Origin: Orobanche coerulescens
Lineage: Eukaryota > Streptophyta > Magnoliopsida > Lamiales > Orobanchaceae
Length of the DNA: 64,000 nt
Direction of reading: 5' to 3'
Assembly (NCBI GenBank): GCA_033398695.1
Contig: CM065801.1
Coordinates: 9,424,001 to 9,488,000, forward strand
A program made the position numbers and the translations under genes. The notes under the pieces were generated by a model. It was not told the origin of the DNA, searched no databases, and worked only from the letters and a program-made list of their open reading frames with translations. Of this stretch, positions 10,860 to 23,181 are shown piece after piece. Positions within the stretch are counted from its first letter, which is position 1. The number at the start of each line of letters is the position of its first letter.

Positions 10860-12010
10860 TCATTGTTTTTTTCTAGTCATTATTCAATTCAGTTTAATTT
10901 AATTTAATTTAATTTTAAAAAATAATATCAATTATTAATACTATTAATATTAATATTGATATAGATATTATTAATAATACTATAAATAACTTTTTATTAT
11001 TAATAATCTTACTGTTATTACTAATATTATTGTTGTTGTTGTTGCAATATAGATATCAATACCATTTAACTTACACTTGGGTGTGTTTTTCAATTAAATT
11101 TCATCATTTTTTGGTTTAGTTCAGTTTATTAAAATCAATTTTTGTTCATTTCAGTTCAACAAACTTCAGTTCAATTTAGTAAAATCCAACTAAATCCAGT
11201 TCAACATAATTCATTATAGTTTAGTACACTCCATTTCGCTTCAGTTCCGTAAAATCTTGTTCAATTCAGTTCAACTTAAAAATCTAATATATTATTATTA
11301 TTATAAGATTACCATTATTATTAATATTGATATCTATCAACAATATTCTACATAATAATATTAATTATTATTATAACTTCTTATTATTACTATTATTAGT
11401 ATCATTACTATTATTTATTGATGTATATTTTTTTCTGGTGGTGCTTTGTTAATGATTATATTGTTACCAAATATTGTTAATTATATTATTATTACTAGTA
11501 TATGATTATTTTTGTTGTTTTGTATATATATCTTCATTTAATAATATAATTAGTACTGATACTAATATCATCAGTAATAATATACATAATTACTATTATA
11601 ATTAATAATAATTTAGTATTATTATTGTTGTTCTGGTGATATACATAATATATATTTTCTTATCTAATATTATTAAACATTATTATTTACTTTAGTTCAA
11701 TTAAGTAACTTAATTTAATTTCACTTTCGGTTTAGTTCAGCAAACTATAATTACGTAATTCATGTGTTTTGATAATTGCCCCATACAGCATAGCTCTTCA
11801 AATTCAGCATTTCGGTCTAAGTATGGAAGCTGTTAGGAAACTTCATACCGCCTGTCCATACAGCGAAAGATCTTACAGCATAGTCAGAAGTCCCTTCCTA
11901 ATTCCTATAGTGTGTTCATCAATATAAGCAGAGTTCAGTGCAGCAAAACTCAGTTCAATTCAATTCAACAAAATAATTCAGTTAAGTTAAGTTCAATAAA
12001 TTTCAATACG
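10860..12010. repeat. AT-rich region with dispersed TTCAGTTCAA-type repeats
   Basis: Degenerate copies of TTCAGTTCAA(T) occur at about 10880-10910, 11120-11275, 11690-11745 and 11935-12000, on both sides of an ATT/AAT-rich core (about 10920-11680). No coding signal. The paired flanks suggest the subterminal repeats of an unidentified element. Confidence 0.4.
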
Positions 12011-12074
12011 AAAGAATAAAGTCTGATTATGGTTTTCTTGAGTTTCTTTTCCATTTCATTTTAACTATCTAGTA

Positions 12075-12738
12075 CTCCCTCTATCCTAGCCAAAGATTGA
12101 GAAGAAGTATAAATTTAGTGTATTTTAAGTAATGACTGGTATAAGTAATGATGATAAACATGTAGTGGAGATTAAAAAATAAAAAATATTGATAATGAGT
12201 GTGTTGTCGAGATTAAAAAGTGAAAACTAATTATTTGATTTCATTATAAAAAGTGATATATGTAAACTTACTAAATAAATTTTTTTTGGAAAAAAATATA
12301 AGCCTCTGTTCTCTTTGCTGTTTTGAGGTCATTTTCTGTTTTTATTTTCAAAAATACTAAAAACGTGTTCTCTTTATCATTTTCGAAAATGCATTTTGGA
12401 AAATGAAAAAAATATTTGTACTCAAAACGCAAAATGGTCAAAACTTTGAGCGTTTTGTGTGTATTTCAACAAAAAATCTTCTAAATGCTCAAAATGCATT
12501 TTGAGTTTTTTTTTTTTTTGATTATCCTAATTTGAAACTAAGTCTAAAATAAAGATTTATGAATTTAATATAATATTACAAAAAAAATATTTTGCAAAAT
12601 AAATTTAACAAAACGCGTTTTCAGCAATTTTAAAAACAAAAATAAAAATAGAAAAATACAAAACATTTTTCAAAATGAAAACAAAATGAAATACAAACAG
12701 AACGCAGCCTAAACTTTTGAGCGGGACGAACAGAGTGT
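12075..12738. mobile_element. Stowaway-like MITE, enlarged by a nested MITE
   Basis: The left end CTCCCTCTATCCTAGCC and the complement of the right end (near CACTCTGTTCGTCCCGC) are related inverted repeats of Stowaway/mariner type. TA lies on each side (12073-12074 and 12739-12740). Removing the nested element leaves about 256 bp, a usual Stowaway length. Confidence 0.55.
12302..12709. mobile_element. Tourist/Harbinger-like MITE nested in the Stowaway-like MITE
   Basis: The ends GCCTCTGTTCTCTTTG and, complemented, GGCTGCGTTCTGTTTG match at about 12 of 16 positions. TAA flanks both sides (12299-12301 and 12710-12712), as for PIF/Harbinger insertions. The interior is rich in AAAACGC/GCGTTTT motifs. 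Confidence 0.5.
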
Positions 12739-12797
12739 TATAAAAGAAATTTATTAATCTTGAGTGATCGCGTTACACCAAAATCAGGACATCATAG

Positions 12798-13794
12798 TGT
12801 AGGAGTAATTTCCAAAATATAGAATTTTTTTCTCATTTTGCCTTTCTTGGCCATGCAGACACAAAGAACATGCCGCGGCCTAATTTTCTTCAAGACGGCC
12901 GAGATCAGTACTCGGCCGCGGCCTCGCCGGGCCGGGCTGCGCCTCGCTAAGCACACCCTTCCGGCTCTCGCGAGCGCCCCATGCCGAGTTCTGCTGATCA
13001 CCCTGGGCCGCGGCACATCCCTGCCGAGCCGCGGCCCCCAGTTGTTGCTTCAATTCGCCAAGTCGCCTGTACTATGGGCCACGGCACCCTCCTGCTGGGC
13101 CGCGGCCCCTGCCGGATACCTGGACGCATTTTTCCGTTGTGTGCCGCGGCACACGAGTCAACCTTGCACAGGTTGTGTATTTCTATCATGTTTGCTGCGG
13201 GAGTTCATATCATTCATCACCTACACTTCAAGAACAAGAGAGAGAGAGATATAGAGAGAGAAATACATTTTTTCATTTTCCCGGAGATTTATCGGTCGGA
13301 TCGTCGTGATCTTTTGACAAGAGCTTGGTAGCTATTGGGAAAATTTTTTCACCGGTGTAGATCGAGTTTCTGAGTTCGGAAGTACGGGTATTTCGTTAGC
13401 TCTTTGTGTAAGCCATTTACGGTTGTTTTCTTTCTCGATCTTGTTGTTTTTATTGATTCCAAATACTTGAAGAACATTTATTACCAAGTATTTGACGATT
13501 GGTGTATACCCCTAGTTTGTATTAGGTAAGATTGTGTATTTGTGTGTATTGGTGAAAGAGAATTTTAAGCGGCTTCGGTCCCGTGGTTTTTACTCTCGTC
13601 TTGAGGGGTTTTCCACGCTAAAATTGTGTCTCGTTGTTTATTGCTTTCGAATATCATTTGTATTATTTTATCGAGTTGTAATTGGTGCTCTACTCATCGG
13701 TAACCACGAAGTTACGATTGAAGAGTGGGAATTTGTCAAACGAGGTTCCGCTTTATTCGTTGTGACGTGACGTTAGTCGGTATTTTTCCCAACA
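12798..13794 (+). repeat. 5' LTR of copia A
   Basis: This 997-bp repeat has TG...CA ends. It closely matches 27143-28147 except in the GC-rich array (about 12845-12990 against 27187-27330), where the two copies differ strongly. A TATA-like site and a GAGAGA tract (about 13240-13262) follow the array. Confidence 0.92.
12870..13150. repeat. CCGCGG palindrome array in the copia A 5' LTR
   Basis: Repeated GGGCCGCGGC and GCCGCGGCAC segments, with GCCGAG repeats between them. It has fewer and more mutated copies than the matching region of the 3' LTR. Confidence 0.7.
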
Positions 13795-13795
13795 A

Positions 13796-13813
13796 AGTTG
13801 TATCGGAGCCACG
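13796..13813 (+). promoter_or_regulatory. Primer-binding site of copia A
   Basis: Directly after the 5' LTR the sequence reads AGTTGTATCGGAGCCACG, a form of the TGGTATCAGAGCC site complementary to the 3' end of initiator methionine tRNA. It primes minus-strand DNA synthesis in most plant copia elements. Confidence 0.75.
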
Positions 13814-13854
13814 GAATTTGTTGTTTCGTGGTTGTTTAGTATCTCAATCGTAAG

Positions 13855-13899
13855 ATGGAAGCCAACACGAGTAGAATGGTTAACTTGAACGGTACAAAC
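13855..13899 (+). pseudogene. Copia A gag, N-terminal 15 codons (exiled by copia B)
   Basis: The start ATG at 13855 opens MEANTSRMVNLNGTN. It is then cut by copia B at 13900. The frame resumes at 23182 with YHVWKGNMED, after the duplicated CAAAC. The rejoining is exact in frame, which shows where gag really starts; a frame opening at 23005 inside the LTR of B is an artefact. Confidence 0.85.
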
Positions 13900-15724
13900 T
13901 GTTGGGATTCCACAGAAAATAAACGCAACGGAAGAATAAACGGAATCCCTAAGAGGATCGATCAAGTAACGTATATACGAAAAGAAAAATACGAAGATCA
14001 AGGAATCAAAGTTCCATACCTATGATGTCTCTGAAAAACCTTCGTATGATGATGATGATGATGAAGAGCCCTTCGTTCCAAGCACCTAAAGCAAGATGCC
14101 TCTACTTCACACGCCGGAACTTGATGGAAAAATCGACAAGCTTCTTTTCTTCAAGAATGCGGCTAGGGAAGCTTGTAGGAATTTTCTCTCTCAATGTATT
14201 CTTCTTATATCTTGTATCTAAGATCAAGATGAAGTTTTCTACCTTTCTCTCTCAAATTCGTGATTATGAGTTAAAGCAAGAAGAAGTTGTCCTCACTCAT
14301 TTTTAAAGACTTTTATTTATAAAAAAATAAAAGTCTACCTTTAACACATGATTGAGGGTATCAAATACACCTCACATATGTCACCTAGTGACATAAAATA
14401 AGTATATAAGAGACAAGAGATGGAGGGGGGGTGGCCTTAATGGAAATTTCCAAGAAGACGGGTCGAATTTACTCACTGTAATCTTGGATGTTCACAAAAC
14501 GAATCCTCGTGTACCGGATGTTCGTCAAACGAATCCGTTTTATTTCCAATGTGTTTGGACTAATTAATTAATCCAATTAATTAATTATATCAAACACAAA
14601 TATATATTTCTCTAAGAAATATAAATTATGAATTAAAGTAAACCCCCCCGAACCTACTTACAAGTCATAAGACCGCTATTTGATTTATCGATAAATCAAA
14701 ATTAGATATCTAATATCTAATATTATAAGAGAGATTATTAATTCACATTTATCCATCAATGATCCTATTGCGCGACTCCGTAGGTTCGTCTCATCCGGCA
14801 TTGGGAGGAACCAATGAGTGCGGGCAGCACTTAGCCAGCCTAGCGGGCCGCACTGTAAACCCCGACTGAGAACGAATGAATGAATCATTCCGTAACCATT
14901 ATGTCGTGAATACGTATACGTATAGACCCTTCATCGATGTCCCGGTCAAGTCTTCGGTCACGGTAAAGTCAAACCTCATCATTGACTAAACTCTATACAT
15001 GTGTTAATGCAAATCAAGACCGACGATTAATAGTGTATCTAATACGACTATATCGTAATGCTTTGGCCAAAGACTTATGATCTTATTTGCCATTAACCGT
15101 ATAGACATTCGCCGCTCACTAACAGAGATAGAATCCTTTCTTGGCGTACATCAAAGATCGCTACTCGCCCGTATAGTCCGCACTTCGAGGTCGACTCAAG
15201 AATTAAGCAAATGAGTCTAACTACTCTAATGACAAACTAAACGTCACGCACACATCTTCTACCGAACCCTCAAGTCAAAGGTCCACGTATACTATCACAA
15301 CCTTTCGATTCGTCATCGACTCTCCGAGAGTGAATACCGTGTGATCAATCGAGTATGAGTCGTGTTCGAGTATACTGGTCCCACCAATATACTTATAACT
15401 ATGCTATCAAGACGTGCACACGTCCTAGCATCAGTTATACAAGTCTTATTAAAACTTAATGTCCTGTTAAGTTTTATCGACTTGCGAACTAGTTAAGCAT
15501 TCGAGCTCTAAACACTTCTAGTGCCTATCTCCTTATCTCTATAAGGAGTAGAATGTTCACTCTCAAATGCAAGGACTACTATCCTATATACCAAATCACA
15601 ATGCCAGTGATATACAATAATATAGAAATAATAATTGCCTTATTAAATATAATATTCATAATTACAATACAATTGCTCTCACTCTCTCATCCTCTGAGTG
15701 GCATTCGAGGGCATATTCCTAACA
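13900..15724 (-). repeat. 3' LTR of copia B
   Basis: 1825 bp, bounded on the plus strand by TGTTGGGATTCC and CATATTCCTAACA. It is a direct copy of 21349-23176 with scattered substitutions and 1-4 bp indels. Frames within it are not genes. Confidence 0.93.
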
Positions 15725-15740
15725 ATCTCCCACTTGCACT
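15725..15740 (-). promoter_or_regulatory. Polypurine tract of copia B
   Basis: The minus strand reads GTGCAAGTGGGAGAT directly against the LTR start TGTTAGG. Such a tract primes plus-strand DNA synthesis. Confidence 0.75.
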
Positions 15741-17295
15741 CAATGCCACAAACTATGGTATCTAATACCCATACTCTCCAGATGTCTCTCTAAGACCTTC
15801 TGAGATAGTGGCTTGGTAAGCGGATCAGCAACGTTATTTGCTGTGTCTACTCTCTGCAGTGTAACATTCCCATCCCGAACCATTTCTCTAACAAAATGAT
15901 ATTTTCTCGCAATATATTTGGTGTTGTGGTGAGCCATAGGCTCCTTAGCCTGTTCAACAGCTCCGTCGTTGTCACAAAACAGTGTCACGGGCTTATCTGC
16001 GTTAGGAACCACTTGAAGTTCCTCAGTGAACTTCTTTATCCAAAAAGCTTCTTTAGCAGCCTCCGTGGCTGCCTGATATTCGGCTTGACATGTGGAGATA
16101 GCAGTCGAACTTTGCTTGGTACTTCTCCAAGAAACTGCCCCACCATTCAGAGTAAAGATATACCCTGATGTGGACATCTGAGCATCCATGTCCCCCGAAA
16201 AATCTGAGTCTGTATAACCCATCACTCTTAGTTCTCCACCGCCGTATGTAAGAACCAAGTCTTTAGTCCTCCTTAGGTACTTAAGAATGTTCTTTACAGC
16301 AGTCCAATGTTCCTGCCCTGGATTTGACTGAAACCGACTTACTACGCTCACAACATAGGCAATGTCCGGTCTAGTGCAAATCATTGCATACATAAGACTA
16401 CCTACTGCTGAAGCATAAGGTACCTTGCTCATTTCCTTTCTATCTTCCTCACTTTGAGGACACATCTCTAAGGAAAGTTTTGCACCATGTTGCATAGGTA
16501 GAAACCCTCTTTTAGAATCTTCCATCCTAAATCGCTTCAGGATCTTTTCTATGTAGAGGGCTTGGGAAAGACCTAACATTCTTTTCGATCTATCCCGGTA
16601 GAGACGAATACCCAGAATATAGGTACCTTCTCCCAAGTCTTTCATTGAGAACTCTTTAGAAAGCCAAGCTTTCGCAGAACTGAGCATTTCTACGTCGTTT
16701 CCTATAAGTAGAATGTCATCTACATATAGTATTAAGAACGCAATTTTTTTCTCCCACTAACCTTCTTGTAAATACAGGGCTCTTCTTCGTTTTGGACAAA
16801 ATCAAACTCTTTGACTGTCTCGTTAAAACGAAGATTCCAACTCCGTGAAGCTTGCTTCAGTCCATAAATGGCACGCTGAAGTTTGCATACTTTATGAATA
16901 TTAGTTTGAGATATGAATCCCTTAGGCTGTTCCATATAAATCTCCTCCTCGAGGAATCCATTTAGGAATGCCGTTTTCACATCCATTTGCCATATTTCAT
17001 AATCTAAGTGGGCTGCTATAGCAAGCATCATGCGAATAGACTTAATCATAGCTACAGGCGAGAAGGTCTCGAAGTAATCGATTCCTTCTCTTTGGGAATA
17101 ACCCTTTGCCACAAGCTTGGCCTTATAGGTATCAACCTTGCCATCTCCATCAGTCTTTCTCTTATAGATCCATTTGTTTCCAATAGGCACTATGCCTTTA
17201 GAACGATCTACTAAAGTCCAGACCTGATTAGCATGCATTGAGTCTATCTCAGCTTCCATAGCTTCTTGCCACTTGGTGGAGTCAGCATCTACCAT
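15740..17295 (-). pseudogene. Copia B pol: reverse transcriptase and RNase H
   Basis: The frame 17295-16732 carries the RT N-terminal half (KAKLVAKGYSQREGIDYFET, then TAFLNGFLEEEIYMEQP). The frame 16687-15740 carries the rest of RT and RNase H (YTDSDFSGDMDAQMSTSGY, STCQAEYQA, LFCDNDGAVEQAKEPMAHH), ending near LESMGIRYHSLWH. The YVDD active site is encoded between the two frames, at about 16703-16732. They are separated by a frameshift at a T-run near 16744. The product would copy element RNA into DNA in virus-like particles, but the break prevents a full protein. Confidence 0.9.
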
Positions 17296-17325
17296 CGCTT
17301 GGTCGTATGTAGAAGGATCATTCTC

Positions 17326-19084
17326 TTAACTACGTTCTGTCATCTCATGGACACCCAGTTCCTCTTGATGAAGATAGCCATACCTCTCAGGTAATTGAGA
17401 AATTCTACTAGACTTGCGAGGTTGTATTTGTATTTCAGAAGGTTCGGTTCTTGTATCTTGCATAGGTGTCTCATTTGGTGTTTCTTTTATTTCTTCCAAA
17501 GAAATATTTCTACCTGCCCCTCCTTCCTGAATAAACTGATCTTCCAGGAAGTGTGCTTGTATAGCAACGATGATCCTATGATCTTCGTGCATGTAGAATA
17601 GATATCCCATGGAATCCCCTGGATATCCTATGAAACGACCTTTCACAGACCTAGTTTCCAATTTCTCTACTTTAGTCTTCTTGACATAAGCAGGGCATCC
17701 CCAAATCCTAATGTGATTAAGACTTGGTTTCCTACCTCTCCACATCTCATGGGGAGTCTTAGGAACGGATTTGGAAGGACATCTGTTCAAGATATGCACA
17801 GCAGTAAGGAGCGCGTAACCCCACAGATAAATCGGTAGATCAGTATAGTTAAGCATGGAGCGAACCATGTCCAACAAGGTTCGGTTCCTTCTTTCTGATA
17901 CACCATTTAATTGTGGAGTAGCTGGAGGAGTGAATTGTGACACTATTCCTAGTTCTTTTAAGAACTCATCAAATTCTACTCATGTACTCACCACCCCTAG
18001 TCCGACCGAAGAGTCTTAACACTGTTAACTTTTTGATTTTCAACTACGGATTTAAATTCCTTGAAATTATCAAAACCTTCATACTTATGTTTCATTAAGT
18101 ACACGAATCCATACCAGTTATGGTCAACAGTGAATGTAATGAAATATCAAAGCCGCCTCGTGCCACTTCAAAAGGGCCACAGACGTCGGTATGGATCAAT
18201 CCAAGTTTTTCAGCAGCTCTTTCAAAAGTCCCTGCGAAGGGTAACTTAGTCATTTTGCCTTGAAGGCAAGATTCACAAGTTGGATAGGGATCTGATCCCA
18301 ATGGACCCGTAAGCCTATCTTTCTCCATTTTATGAACCTTGGTCTGACCGATATGACCAAGTCTAAGATGCCACTTAAGTGCTTGGTTCGTTTCATCCCT
18401 ACCACGCTTCCTAGTTATAGTGTTCACATTTGTCTTATTCTTTAAATTTAAATGGTATAAACCATTTAATAATGTAGCAGTACCAATCAATTTAGTTCTG
18501 AAATAAATACGACAGGACCCATCTCCAATAAAGAAGTGAAATCCCTTTCGGTCCATGACCGGAATTGATACAATATTCTTGTGCCCCTTGGGCAAAACAA
18601 GTACATCATCTAAAGTGAGAATAAAATCAGATTCTAAATCCAACATAAGGGATCCGATATCAGAAGCCTCGACACTATGCCCACTTCCGACGGTGACCAT
18701 CACCTCCCCTAAATCCAGCTTCCTACTTCGTTCCAGATCCTGATTCATTGTACAAATGTGAAAACTCGCACCGGAATCAAGTATCCAAGAAGTAGAATAT
18801 ACAGTTACATAACAATTTGTTTCTAAAACCAATAGTTCCGTACCTGAAGGCGCATTACGGTCAAGCTTTGGACAATACCTCTTCCAGTGGCCTAGCTCAC
18901 CGCAGTTGAGGCATACATCCGTTTTCTTGGCCCCTTTGCTCTTTTGAACCATTGGGGCCTTGCCCCTTCCCTTGTCGATCTTGGCTATCGGACCTAACTG
19001 CTTCTTGTTCTTTTTCTTCTTATTCTTGGACTTCCAAGTCTTAGAAGAAATCACAAGTGCAGCTTCCTTTCCCTTTGTCTTCAT
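17326..19084 (-). pseudogene. Copia B pol: zinc knuckle, protease and integrase
   Basis: The frame 19084-18095 has a lysine-rich segment, the zinc knuckle CLNCGELGHWKRYC, the protease motif WILDSGASFH, a pre-integrase domain (KWHLRLGHIGQTKVHKM) and the start of the integrase core. The frame 17943-17326 continues with the integrase core (TPQLNGVSERRNRTLLDM) and the WGYALLTAVHILNRCPSKSVP segment typical of copia. A frameshift near 17944-18094 separates them and a stop near 17325 precedes RT. Domain order PR-INT-RT-RNase H defines Ty1/copia. Confidence 0.88.
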
Positions 19085-19606
19085 CTCGAGACCGGGCGGT
19101 GTCGCTTGTTCATTAGCTTGACTAAGTTACATGCAATCTCATTGCGGTTGAAGTTCATGACAAATTGGGAAAAGGAGTCGGGAAGTGACTGCAGGATAAG
19201 GTCGATTTGGAGAGATGCATGCATCTCGAAAATCAAGAGCTTCCAATCTCTCAATCATCGAGATCATCTTGAGGACATGGTCCCCAACCTTCTCTCCTTC
19301 CTTCATCCTGGCGCCGAATAATTGCTTTGATATCTCATATCTAGCGGTTCGGCTATGCTCTCCATAGAGCTCACCCGGGTGCGCTAAGATGGCTCGTGAA
19401 GACGTCATCTTTTCATGGGCACGTTGAAGCTCATTGGTCATTGAGCCTAACATGTACCCTCGCACTCTTATGTCGTCTTTTACCCATTTCTCATGGGCAT
19501 CGACATCTTCCCGATTGGCTCGGGTTCTTGCGGGAGCCGGGGATGTCCGCCCAAGACGTATCCCGATTTCCATAGTTAGGACAATCCTCAAGTTCCGGCC
19601 ATCCAC
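19085..19606 (-). pseudogene. Copia B gag remnant
   Basis: The minus-strand frame from 19606 encodes a gag-like helical region (YMLGSMTNELQRAHEKM, ARYEISKQLFGARMKEGEKV). It loses frame near 19225, after which the remainder of the capsid region (MHASLQIDLILQSLPDSF) is readable in another frame. The function in the intact family is capsid formation. Confidence 0.75.
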
Positions 19607-21336
19607 ATAGTTCGGACCATCGGGACGTTCTTTTCAAGTAGTATAGCGAGTGGGTTCATTGTCATATTGAGAGTTTTGTTAACTGCAGAGAATAATTTGA
19701 GATTCGTTAGTGATTGTTTAATTATAATCCGAGTAAAGAATTTAAGGACTTTCTTTATTCATAACTCGGCTCCCACTATTTTATCGGCATTTACACACTC
19801 CCATGTTAAATCCGGAAGTCTTGGGTGACTTCATAGTGGTGATCGATTTCTTTACAAAGTTTAATAGAGGGCAACCCATACGGTTTATATTCTATTATTC
19901 TTTATAAAGTGGTGTCTAATACCAACCCATCTAATGGATGATTCGATCTTCTTTTACCCCTAGTTCACTTGCCCTCAACCCATTCGGTTTCTATGGCTCA
20001 TTGAACTATCTAAGTTTAAACCGTCAACTCCTATTAGTCGACAATTGAATCTTACCCGGCAACCCATACGGTTTATAGGGGTTTGATTTGTCACAACCAA
20101 AGGCATCTAATGCACTCTAGGAATTTATCAACTTTCCCCAAAAATATTACCCGACATACTCGGAAGAATAATATTCCGGTTTAGATTTCAATTTTCCATG
20201 AGTTTGACGGAGGGTAGGAAACCTCGTAACCTTTATAACTTAGTGTTTGTAAGTGGGAGTATTAACGCGATTATATGTTACACTTTGCACATTAATCCGT
20301 TTATAAGCGCGGTTTGTGATTTGTCAATCATTCAAAATGAAAAACAATAAATAGCAACCTAGTTACTACCAACATATAGCTCATGGACTTTTTCCTAAGT
20401 ATTGGGCCAAGCCAAATAACGAAAAGAAAAATACAGTATTGATTCTTCGTCTTCCAAATGGTCGTCTTCGGTCTTTGTCATAGCCATATGAATAATTACA
20501 TCATTGAACAATACGTCCTTTTATACATATTTTCTAGTAAAATAAATAGGCTCAAAATGGCCTTTACAACCATATCGAATCGAACAAATCAACAACTAAG
20601 TCCACGAGCTATATCACCATCACATAAGGCATTTCATACAACATGTAACGGTAAATAAAATTAAATAATCAATTAATATATTAATCCAATTAATATAAAA
20701 ATTAATTTATTTAATTTCTACAATATTAATCAAATTAATATTTATAATCGTCATTTTAATCCGTTCAAAGTAATCCGCCAAAACAATATTCTCGTCTAAT
20801 AATTTCCCTTAAAAATATTCCAAATATTTTATTAAATCTAATTAAATCCAATATAAATTTGGAAATTATTACAACGAAATATAAACACAAAAATGGAGTC
20901 CCGAAAATCCTAGATCAAGCCCACCATGGCCCGATTCAAAATCGGGCCGAAAACCCAAAACCGCCCGACCGAGTCACTCTCGGCCATTGCCCAGCGGTGG
21001 CCGAGCGGCTACTGAGCCTACCGAGTCACTCTCGTCGGCCAGCGTGATCGAAGAAGCTGCTGGCCGGCATTCTTCGTGCGGTATTCGTGTTTAACCCCGC
21101 TTTTCTCATTTTTTCGACTCGCCTAAAACGAAAAAGTTTCTTAACTTCATGAAGAACTTATAAATCAACAAAAATCAAATTTTTCAGATTTATAATTCAC
21201 ATAAAATAGTCGAAACTTGACTTACTACGAACGATTAAATTTCTTCGATTATATCTATTATGATTCTAAATCATAAACATCATCAAATAACATTCCAAAT
21301 GCAAAGATGATCGTATATACGATATATTTGACCTCG
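19607..21336 (-). other. Long untranslated leader of copia B
   Basis: About 1.7 kb without coding signal between gag and the primer-binding site. It holds two copies of GGCAACCCATACGGTTTATA (about 19869-19890 and 20059-20080) and AT-rich stretches. Long leaders of this type are known for BARE/Angela elements. Confidence 0.6.
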
Positions 21337-21348
21337 CTCTGATACCAC
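21337..21348 (-). promoter_or_regulatory. Primer-binding site of copia B
   Basis: The minus strand reads TGGTATCAGAGC directly beside the 5' LTR. This is the standard site for priming by initiator methionine tRNA. Confidence 0.9.
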
Positions 21349-23176
21349 TGTTGGGATTCCACAGAAAATAAACGCAATGTAAGAATAAACGGAATCCCTA
21401 AGAGGATCGATCAAGTAACGTATATACGAAAAGAAAATACGAAGATCAAGGAATCAAAGTCCCATACCTATGATGTCTCTGAAAAACCTTCGTATGATGA
21501 TGATGATGATGAAGAGCCCTTCGCTCCAAGCACCTAAAGCAAGATGCCTCTACTTCACACGCGGAACTTGATGGAAAAATTGACAAGCTTCCTTTCTTCA
21601 AGAATGCGGCTAGGGAAGCTTGTAGGAATTTTCTCTCTCAATGTATTCTTCTTATATCTTGTCTCTAAGATCAAGATGAAGTTTTCTACCTTACTCTCTC
21701 TCTCAAATTCGTGATTATGAGTTAAAGCAAGAAGAAGTTGTCCTCACTCCTTTTTAAAGACTTTTATTTATAAAAAAATGAAAGTCTACCTTTAACACAT
21801 GATTGAGGGTATCAAATACACCTCACATATGTCACCTAGTGACATAAAATAAGTATATAAGAGACAAGAGATGGAGGGGGGGTGGCCTTAAGGGAAATTT
21901 CCAAGAAGACGGGTCGAATTTACTCGGCTCGTAATCTTGGATGTTCCAAAACGAATCCTCGTGTACCGGATGTTCGTCAAATGAATCCGTTTTATTTCCA
22001 ATGTGTTTGGACTAATTAATTAATCTAATTAATTAATTATATCAAACACAAATATATATTTCTCTAAGAAATATAATTTATGAATTAAAGTAATCACCCA
22101 GTAACCTACTTACAATTCATAAGACCGCTATTTGATTTATCCGATAAATCAAAATTAGATATCTAATATCTAATATTATAAGAGAGATTATTAATTCACA
22201 TTTATCCATCAATGATCCTATTGGCGACTCAGTAGGTTCGTCTCACCGGCATTGGGAGGAACCAATGAGTGCGGGCAACACTTAGCCCGACTTAGGCCAC
22301 ACTGTAAACCCCGATCGAGAACGAATGAACGAATCATTCCGGAACCATTATGTCGTGAATACTATATACGTATAGACCCTTCATCGATGTCCCGGTCAAG
22401 TCTTCGGTCACGGTAAAGTCAAACCCTACTGTTGACTAAACTCTATACATGTGTTAATGCAAATCAAGACCGACCGATTAATAGTGTATCTAATACGACT
22501 ATATCGTAATGCTTTGCCAAAGACTTATGATCTTATTTGCCATTAATCGTATAGGACATTCGCCGCTCACTAACGGAGATAGAATCCTTTCTTGGCGCGG
22601 CAAAGAAAGATCGCTACTGCCCGTATAGTCCGCACTTCGAGGTCGACTCGGAATTAAGCAAATGAGTCTAACTACTCTAATGACAAACTAAACGTCACAG
22701 ACACATCTTCTACTGAACCCTCAAGTCAAAGGTCCACGTATACTATCACAACCTTTCGATTCGTCATCGACTCTCCGAGAGTGAATACCGTGTGACTGAA
22801 TCGAGTATGAGTCGTGTTCGAGTATACTGGTCCCACCAATATACTTATAACTATGCTATCAAGACATGCACACGTCCTAGCATCAGTTATACGAGTCTTA
22901 TTAAAACTTAATGTCCTGTTAAGTTTTATCGACTTGCGAACTAGTTAAGCATTCGAGCTCTAAACACTTCTAGTGCCTATCTCCGTATCTCTATAAGGAG
23001 TAGAATGTTCACTCTCAAATGCAAGGACTACTATTCTATATACCAAATCACAATGCCAGTGATATACAATAATATAGAAATAATAATTGCCTTATTAAAT
23101 ATAATATTCATAATTACAATACAATTGCTCTCACTCTCTCATCCTCTGAGTGGCATTCGAGGGCATATTCCTAACA
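21349..23176 (-). repeat. 5' LTR of copia B
   Basis: 1828 bp, same ends as 13900-15724. It contains the element promoter on the minus strand. The reading frame starting at 23005 begins in this LTR but belongs to copia A after 23177. Confidence 0.93.
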
Positions 23177-23181
23177 CAAAC

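Larger units (their letters stand above)
13900..23176 (-). mobile_element. Copia element B, complete, nested in gag of copia A
   Basis: Two ~1.83 kb LTRs (13900-15724 and 21349-23176) in the same orientation enclose a minus-strand copia coding region. The target duplication CAAAC is present at 13895-13899 and 23177-23181. The primer-binding site lies beside the right LTR and the purine tract beside the left, confirming minus orientation. The long LTRs, long untranslated leader and protein order resemble the Angela/BARE-type copia lineage; this clade assignment is an inference. Several frameshifts make it non-autonomous. Confidence 0.95.

Noticed and set aside
14685..14888. Minor open frames within the ~1.83 kb repeats (also at 14022, 15553 and 20458)
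   Set aside because: They lie in copia B LTRs or leader and differ between the two LTR copies by frameshifts.
23005..23181. An N-terminal extension of the copia A gag frame starting at 23005
   Set aside because: These codons lie in the LTR of copia B; the true gag start is at 13855, before the insertion.
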